From positions 837,203 to 901,202 of the forward strand of contig JAGNKU010000001.1 of assembly GCA_017999985.1 (NCBI GenBank): a stretch of 64,000 nucleotides of DNA. The letters run 5' to 3'. Positions 60,539 through 64,000 of this stretch are shown in pieces. Origin of the DNA: Phycisphaerae bacterium. GTDB lineage: Bacteria > Planctomycetota > Phycisphaerae > UBA1845 > Fen-1342. Position 1 is the stretch's first letter, and each line of letters opens with the position of its first letter. The notes below the pieces were generated by a model. The model searched no databases and was not told the origin of the DNA. It saw only the letters and a list, made by a program, of their open reading frames with translations. The position numbers and the translations under genes were made by a program.

Positions 60539-61435
60539 ATGAAGCCCGGCTTGGTCGCTACCTTTCGCCAGTTCTCCGCCGCCGTCTCAATCAAGGGCCT
60601 CATTGCCGTCGCCGTGTGGGGCGCGTCATTTGTCGCCACGCGGATGGCGCTGGCGACGCTCAATCCGTTCGGACTCGTGGCAGCACGGCTGCTCATGGGG
60701 GCCGCGTTGCTGGCGCTGGTCATTCGGGTGCGCGGCGGCCGGTTGTGGCCGGTGCGGCGCGACTTGCCGGCGTGCGTCTTCCTGGGCGTGATCCTGAGTG
60801 TGCACCTGCTCATGCAGGCCTACGGGCTGCGCTACACAACCGCGATCCAGACGGGGTGGATCATCGGGTTCATTCCGGTCACCATCGCGCTCGGCGCGTG
60901 GCTGACGCGCCAGCAGCGGCTCAGCGCGCTCGGCTGGTCCGGCGTCGCGCTCGGCAGCGGCGGCGTGCTGATCGTCACGCTGGCGAAGTCGCAGGCATTT
61001 GCCCTGGCGCACTGGGGCAACCTGCTGCAGGTCGCATCGTGCCTGACCTGGACGGTGTACACGCTGACCGCGACCGGCCCCAACGCCCGCAACGGCGTCC
61101 TGTGCGTGACCACGTTCGGCATGGCGGTCGCGGCGGGCATCGCAGCGCTGGCGACCATCTGGGCTGGCGCGTGGAGCGGCCCGCCCACTGCTGCTTCGCT
61201 CGGCGCGCTCGTGTTCCTGGGGCTCATCTGCAGCGGCGTAGCATACTACTTGTGGTTCGCGGCCCAGCGCGATCATGGGCCGGCGCGCGTTGGATCGCTG
61301 CTGTATGTCGAGCCGTTCGTTGCCCTCCTGACTGGGGCGCTGCTGCTGCACGAGCCGGTCACGCTGCACGCGTTGTTCGGCGGTCTGTGCGTGCTGGCCG
61401 GCGTGTGGCTCGTCGCGCGCGGCGCCCGTCAGTAG
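60539..61435 (+). CDS. EamA/DMT-family membrane transporter
   Basis: 298 aa. Ten hydrophobic helices in two EamA repeats: repeat 1 includes LIAVAVWGASFVATRMALAT and LNPFGLVAARLLMGAALLAL, with YGLRYTTAIQTGWIIGFIPV. Repeat 2 includes HWGNLLQVASCLTWTVYTLT and LLYVEPFVALLTGALLLHEP. It likely exports small metabolites or amino acids. Substrate not readable. Separated from HYExAFE by 88 bp with the hairpin repeat between. Confidence 0.92.
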   Translation: MKPGLVATFRQFSAAVSIKGLIAVAVWGASFVATRMALATLNPFGLVAARLLMGAALLALVIRVRGGRLWPVRRDLPACVFLGVILSVHLLMQAYGLRYTTAIQTGWIIGFIPVTIALGAWLTRQQRLSALGWSGVALGSGGVLIVTLAKSQAFALAHWGNLLQVASCLTWTVYTLTATGPNARNGVLCVTTFGMAVAAGIAALATIWAGAWSGPPTAASLGALVFLGLICSGVAYYLWFAAQRDHGPARVGSLLYVEPFVALLTGALLLHEPVTLHALFGGLCVLAGVWLVARGARQ

Positions 61436-61473
61436 CGGCCGACCCCCGAGTCGGCCGGAGGAGACCTCGCGCG

Positions 61474-62157
61474 CTACTCCGGCCGCCGCAACCGCAGCGC
61501 CAGCAGCAAGGGCCAACCCAGGTACTTCTCCGCCCGCGGCGTTTTCGCGACGAGGGCCGCGTCGGCCTTGCGTTCGATGATCTCCTCGATGCGCAGGCCG
61601 GCCCGCAGTGGTGCCATCACGTAATCCGCGTACGTGTGCTCGAACGCTGCCACGCGGACTTCGTGGCCGCTGTCGGGATCGGTGAAGCGGGCGGTGATGC
61701 CGCGCAGGTTCATCGCCGGGTGGAGCACGGTGCAGATCAGCTCTCCGCCGGGCCGCAACACGCGGTGCAGCTCGGTAAATGTGGCGGGCAGGTCGGCGAT
61801 GTGATCGGCGACCAGCGCGAGCAACACGACGTCGTAGGTCGCATCCGTGGCGGGCAGCGGCTCGGGCAGCGTGTGCGCGTGAAAGCGCACACCGTGGCGG
61901 GCGAGCTTCGCACGGGCGCGGGCCATCATGCCGTCGGAGGTGTCAAAGGCGTCCACCAGGGCGCCGGCGTCGGCGAGCCAGAGCGTGTGCCGTCCGGTGC
62001 CGCAGCCGACGTCGGCGATGCGCCGGCCCGCCGGCGCAGGCAGCCAGCCGCGGACGATGGGCTCTTCGAGCAGGACGAGCGGATTGAGCTCATCGTCATA
62101 GATGGTGGCCCAGCGGTCGTACCCGGCCTGGGTGTCCATGCGTACAGGGTCAGCCAT
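61474..62157 (-). CDS. class I SAM-dependent methyltransferase
   Basis: 227 aa from ATG 62155-62157. The GDxGxGxG-like motif I is IADVGCGTGRHTLWLADAG (residues 47-65), acidic residue in VDAFDTSDGM, then TYDVVLLALVADHIADLP and LRPGGELICTVLHPAM. Overall UbiE/Methyltransf_11 type. Substrate unknown. Convergent with the EamA gene (38 bp apart). Confidence 0.92.
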   Translation of the reverse strand: MADPVRMDTQAGYDRWATIYDDELNPLVLLEEPIVRGWLPAPAGRRIADVGCGTGRHTLWLADAGALVDAFDTSDGMMARARAKLARHGVRFHAHTLPEPLPATDATYDVVLLALVADHIADLPATFTELHRVLRPGGELICTVLHPAMNLRGITARFTDPDSGHEVRVAAFEHTYADYVMAPLRAGLRIEEIIERKADAALVAKTPRAEKYLGWPLLLALRLRRPE

Positions 62158-62733
62158 GATTTGCACCTGCCTCCGTGCGCGACTCGCGCCGCGCAATCGC
62201 GAGTATTGTAGCGGCCGGGCGACGGGCGGCGCGGGATAGCAGAGCTTCCGTCGGGGCGTCGCGGCCAAGGGGGCAAGCGGTTTCTTTTTTGCGCGGCCTA
62301 TTTGGCACTCTTCGTTATTCAAACCTCGAGGCAATCAGCTTTCAGCACTCGGCGTTCAGCCAGATGCGCGTTCGCACATCCTGAAAGAGGATAACCGCAG
62401 AGGGCGCGTAGGGCGCGGAGAATGCTGGGATTGCTGGATTGTGGCGGCGTATGCGTGGGAGCGTGCGAAAGTGGGAAGGTGGGAGCGTGGGAACGGGGCG
62501 GCGGCGGGGCCGCCTGAGGACAGAACAGTGGAGCAGGAGAGCAGGAGAGCGAACGGGGAACAGCGACGGAGACATAAGCCGAAACGGCGGCGCCGGGCGG
62601 GGGCACCGCGCTGCCGCTGGACACTGGCTCGCCGGGGCGGTGTGCCGTGGCCGACCGGCTGTGGGACGTGCGGATCCTAGATGTTCTATGGCACTTGACC
62701 GTCCCGGTGCCCGAGTTCATTAGAGTAAGATCA
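62158..62733. other. non-coding region with decayed repeats (~575 bp)
   Basis: I see no convincing gene in this stretch. It contains TTTCTTTTTTGCGCGG (62281-62296), words of the CAGCTTTCAGCACTCGGCGT type (62337-62356), AACCGCAGAGGGCGC and GTAGGGCGCGGAG (62392-62420) like a common intergenic repeat, and a GGGAGCGTG repeat (62457-62490). Short open frames here look like chance. Confidence 0.6.
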
Positions 62734-62772
62734 TAGGTGGCTGTCCCTCAATTCCCCTCAATTCCCGGTTCC
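62733..62772 (+). repeat. REP-like element, left flank of the last gene
   Basis: ATAGGTGGCTGTCCCTCAAT, then the words TCAATTCCCC and TCAATTCCCGG. TAGGTGGCTGTC (62734-62745) is an exact inverted copy of GACAGCCACCTA at 63673-63684. Same architecture (GGTGNCTGTCCC + ATTCCCC repeats) is visible reversed at 63863-63895. Confidence 0.6.
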
Positions 62773-62775
62773 TCC

Positions 62776-63681
62776 TTATTCGCGCCCAACGCCGCACGGC
62801 TTTGATGTTGCTCCCGGACCCAGAGCACCGGGCTCGCTAGGCTCATCCTCCAGCAGAACTCTAAATCCATAGATACCGGCAGTATCTACGAGCAAACCGG
62901 CTTCCCTTTCAGTTGGGTCCCCGTGAAGCAGGCGTTTGAGCACGCGACAGGGTTGTCCGTCGCAATCGACAGTTTCCCCGGCTCTGCCGTGCTGCGTCCG
63001 ATAGACATCCTGTACCCACTCTCCCACGGCGCCCGCCGTACCGATCAGTCCCTCGGGCGTGGCCGCAGCCTGTCTTGCCTCTTCTGAAATGCAAGCGCCT
63101 TCCCTGGAGAACCGCCGCGCCTCTTCATCCGATACTGTGTTGCTCGCCCAAGGATGGTCGCGGTTTTCCTCTCCCTTGACCGCATACTCCCACTCCGCCT
63201 CCGTAGGCAATCGGTATTTCTTGCCGGTCCGCGCTGAAAGCCACTCGGTGAACGCGATTGCGCCCGACCAGCTAACCGTATTGGCAGCGCAGGACTCCAT
63301 CCCCGGGCGCGCCCGATACCGCCCATCGCGCCGTTCGATCGTCGAGCGCTGGTTTAGCCCCACGTAACGCTCAGCGTCTGTGCGGGGCATGTCATTCAGG
63401 AACTTCGCATATTGCTGCGCAGTAACCTTCTCTTTGGCGAGTTTGAAGCCGCGCTCAATGACCATCTCCTGCGGTGGCCCCTCGTCAAGCCTCGCGACGG
63501 ACCCCCCCAAGGCCGCACCCACCTTGTCTCCGGTCACACTGCGCCCGAGCTGCACGTGACCGGGAGGAAATCGGACGAACTCGAGAGCCAATTCGTCATG
63601 CTCGCTAGGCTGAGTGTCTGTGCTTTGCGACAGTGCGACACAACAGACAGCGTAGACCAATGAGTATCCAGTGACAGCCAC
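62776..63681 (-). CDS. formylglycine-generating-enzyme (SUMF1)-like protein
   Basis: 301 aa from GTG 63679-63681. Signal-like N-terminus (YSLVYAVCCVALSQS). FGE-sulfatase domain motifs: EFVRFPPGHVQLG, PPQEMVIERGFKLAKEKVTA, KFLNDMP, then ANTVSWSGAIAFTEWLSART and KKYRLPTEAEWEYAVKG, and GAVGEWVQDVY. Members oxidise a sulfatase cysteine or act as substrate-binding relatives. The copper-site cysteines of active FGE are not obvious, so a non-enzymatic role is possible. GC is visibly lower than in neighbours, and the gene is bracketed by inverted REP-like repeats whose right copy overlaps its GTG, hinting at acquisition. No sulfatase gene nearby. Confidence 0.85.
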   Translation of the reverse strand: MAVTGYSLVYAVCCVALSQSTDTQPSEHDELALEFVRFPPGHVQLGRSVTGDKVGAALGGSVARLDEGPPQEMVIERGFKLAKEKVTAQQYAKFLNDMPRTDAERYVGLNQRSTIERRDGRYRARPGMESCAANTVSWSGAIAFTEWLSARTGKKYRLPTEAEWEYAVKGEENRDHPWASNTVSDEEARRFSREGACISEEARQAAATPEGLIGTAGAVGEWVQDVYRTQHGRAGETVDCDGQPCRVLKRLLHGDPTEREAGLLVDTAGIYGFRVLLEDEPSEPGALGPGATSKPCGVGRE

Positions 63682-63692
63682 CTATTTCTATG
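63671..63692. repeat. REP-like element, right flank of the last gene
   Basis: GTGACAGCCACCTATTTCTA with 12 bases (63673-63684) exactly inverted to 62734-62745. It contains the presumed GTG start of the SUMF1-like gene, and the GGAGG upstream of it on the minus strand lies just outside the repeat. Confidence 0.6.
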
Positions 63693-64000
63693 CCTCCAGC
63701 TTCGTCGGCGGGCGGCCGACCGGCCGGGGATGCAGACGCCGGCCGCGGCTTGTGCTCTGGCGACATATTACTGCGCGCCGGGCGCGTGTGCGACCGGCGG
63801 CGGGGATGCGCGGCGGGTTCGTCCGCGCTTCGGGCGGGGAAGAGGAAAGGGAGTGTGCGCCTGGAATCTGGGGGAATCTGGGGACACCATCAATTCTGTT
63901 CGGCACTCGACTTGCTAGGGCATGCGAAAAACACACGCGGGTTTAACACGATCTTAATTTGCGCTTTGCCTCAGGCCTGCGCATTATCTCCCGCATGGGT
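63693..64000. other. terminal non-coding region
   Basis: No gene recognised up to the window end. A reversed REP-like unit, GGAATCTG GGGGAATCTG then GGGACACCATCAATT, lies at 63863-63895. After 63900 the sequence turns AT-richer (AAAAACACACGCGGGTTTAA, then ATCTTAATTTGCG), possibly a promoter or upstream region of a gene beyond the window. Confidence 0.5.

Noticed and set aside
62300..62318. TGGCACTCTTCGTTAT as a sigma-54 promoter
   Set aside because: The -12 half (GTTAT) does not match, and no gene follows on that strand.
62439..62723. Small ORFs in the last non-coding region
   Set aside because: No SD and low-complexity Arg/Gly composition. They overlap decayed repeats.

Overview
The window is GC-rich (visibly well above 60 %) and looks like a chromosomal contig from a planctomycete, most likely an uncultured member of the Phycisphaerae. 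Supporting features are two proteins ending in dockerin-like GFGDINPFV repeats, a PEP-CTERM protein, an HYExAFE-family protein, a DUF4159/prenyltransferase-fold protein, a planctomycete-style Ser/Thr kinase with DMG in place of DFG, several Cys4 zinc-ribbon membrane proteins, and heavy use of GTG/TTG starts preceded by clear Shine-Dalgarno (SD) sequences. No rRNA, tRNA, CRISPR array, prophage or complete insertion sequence was recognised. Taxonomy is inferred from gene content only.

Layout. 1-16.5 kb: a CBM9-like C-terminus; acpP-fabF with a zinc-ribbon membrane gene; a class II aldolase; a minus-strand envelope group (OprB-like porin, two lipoproteins, trypsin-like lipoprotein protease, YbaK deacylase); a glycosyltransferase facing a tightly coupled decarboxylase-wecB-glycosyltransferase operon; a Ser/Thr kinase divergent from a large DUF4159 protein. 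16.8-23 kb: DUF2934 protein, Na+/H+ antiporter with an RCK-like tail, rhaI-rhaB (L-rhamnose catabolism) and a CDF metal transporter. 23-36.8 kb: secreted proteins (beta-helix/dockerin, hexaheme cytochrome/dockerin, GH78 alpha-L-rhamnosidase, a peroxiredoxin-M61 peptidase fusion, a PEP-CTERM protein) and a glutamine synthetase. The GH78 enzyme, rhaI, rhaB and the class II aldolase could together release and degrade rhamnose. 37-42.2 kb: five membrane-protein genes in one direction, including an MsbA-type ABC exporter.

42.5-49.2 kb holds a chaperone block in the unusual order groEL-groES-groEL2-dnaJ-grpE, followed by an FmdB-type zinc ribbon and an orphan atpC. A perfect -24/-12 (sigma-54 type) sequence lies upstream of the first groEL. 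49.4-51.9 kb is an ECF sigma / anti-sigma / PDZ-protein operon. 52-62.2 kb carries an M42-like peptidase, a lipoprotein, a GHL10 glycoside-hydrolase-like lipoprotein, an SDR, mfd, an HYExAFE protein with a nuclease-like D...DxK motif, an EamA transporter and a methyltransferase. The end holds a formylglycine-generating-enzyme-like gene with lower GC, bracketed by inverted copies of a short repeat.

Several families of short dispersed repeats fill the gaps: a GGGTGGTACGGGC-type palindromic element (three copies), GTCAGAAGT-type words in both gaps of the groE cluster, CTCCC/GGGAG hairpins (three places) and GGTGNCTGTCCC-type REP-like elements around the last gene.
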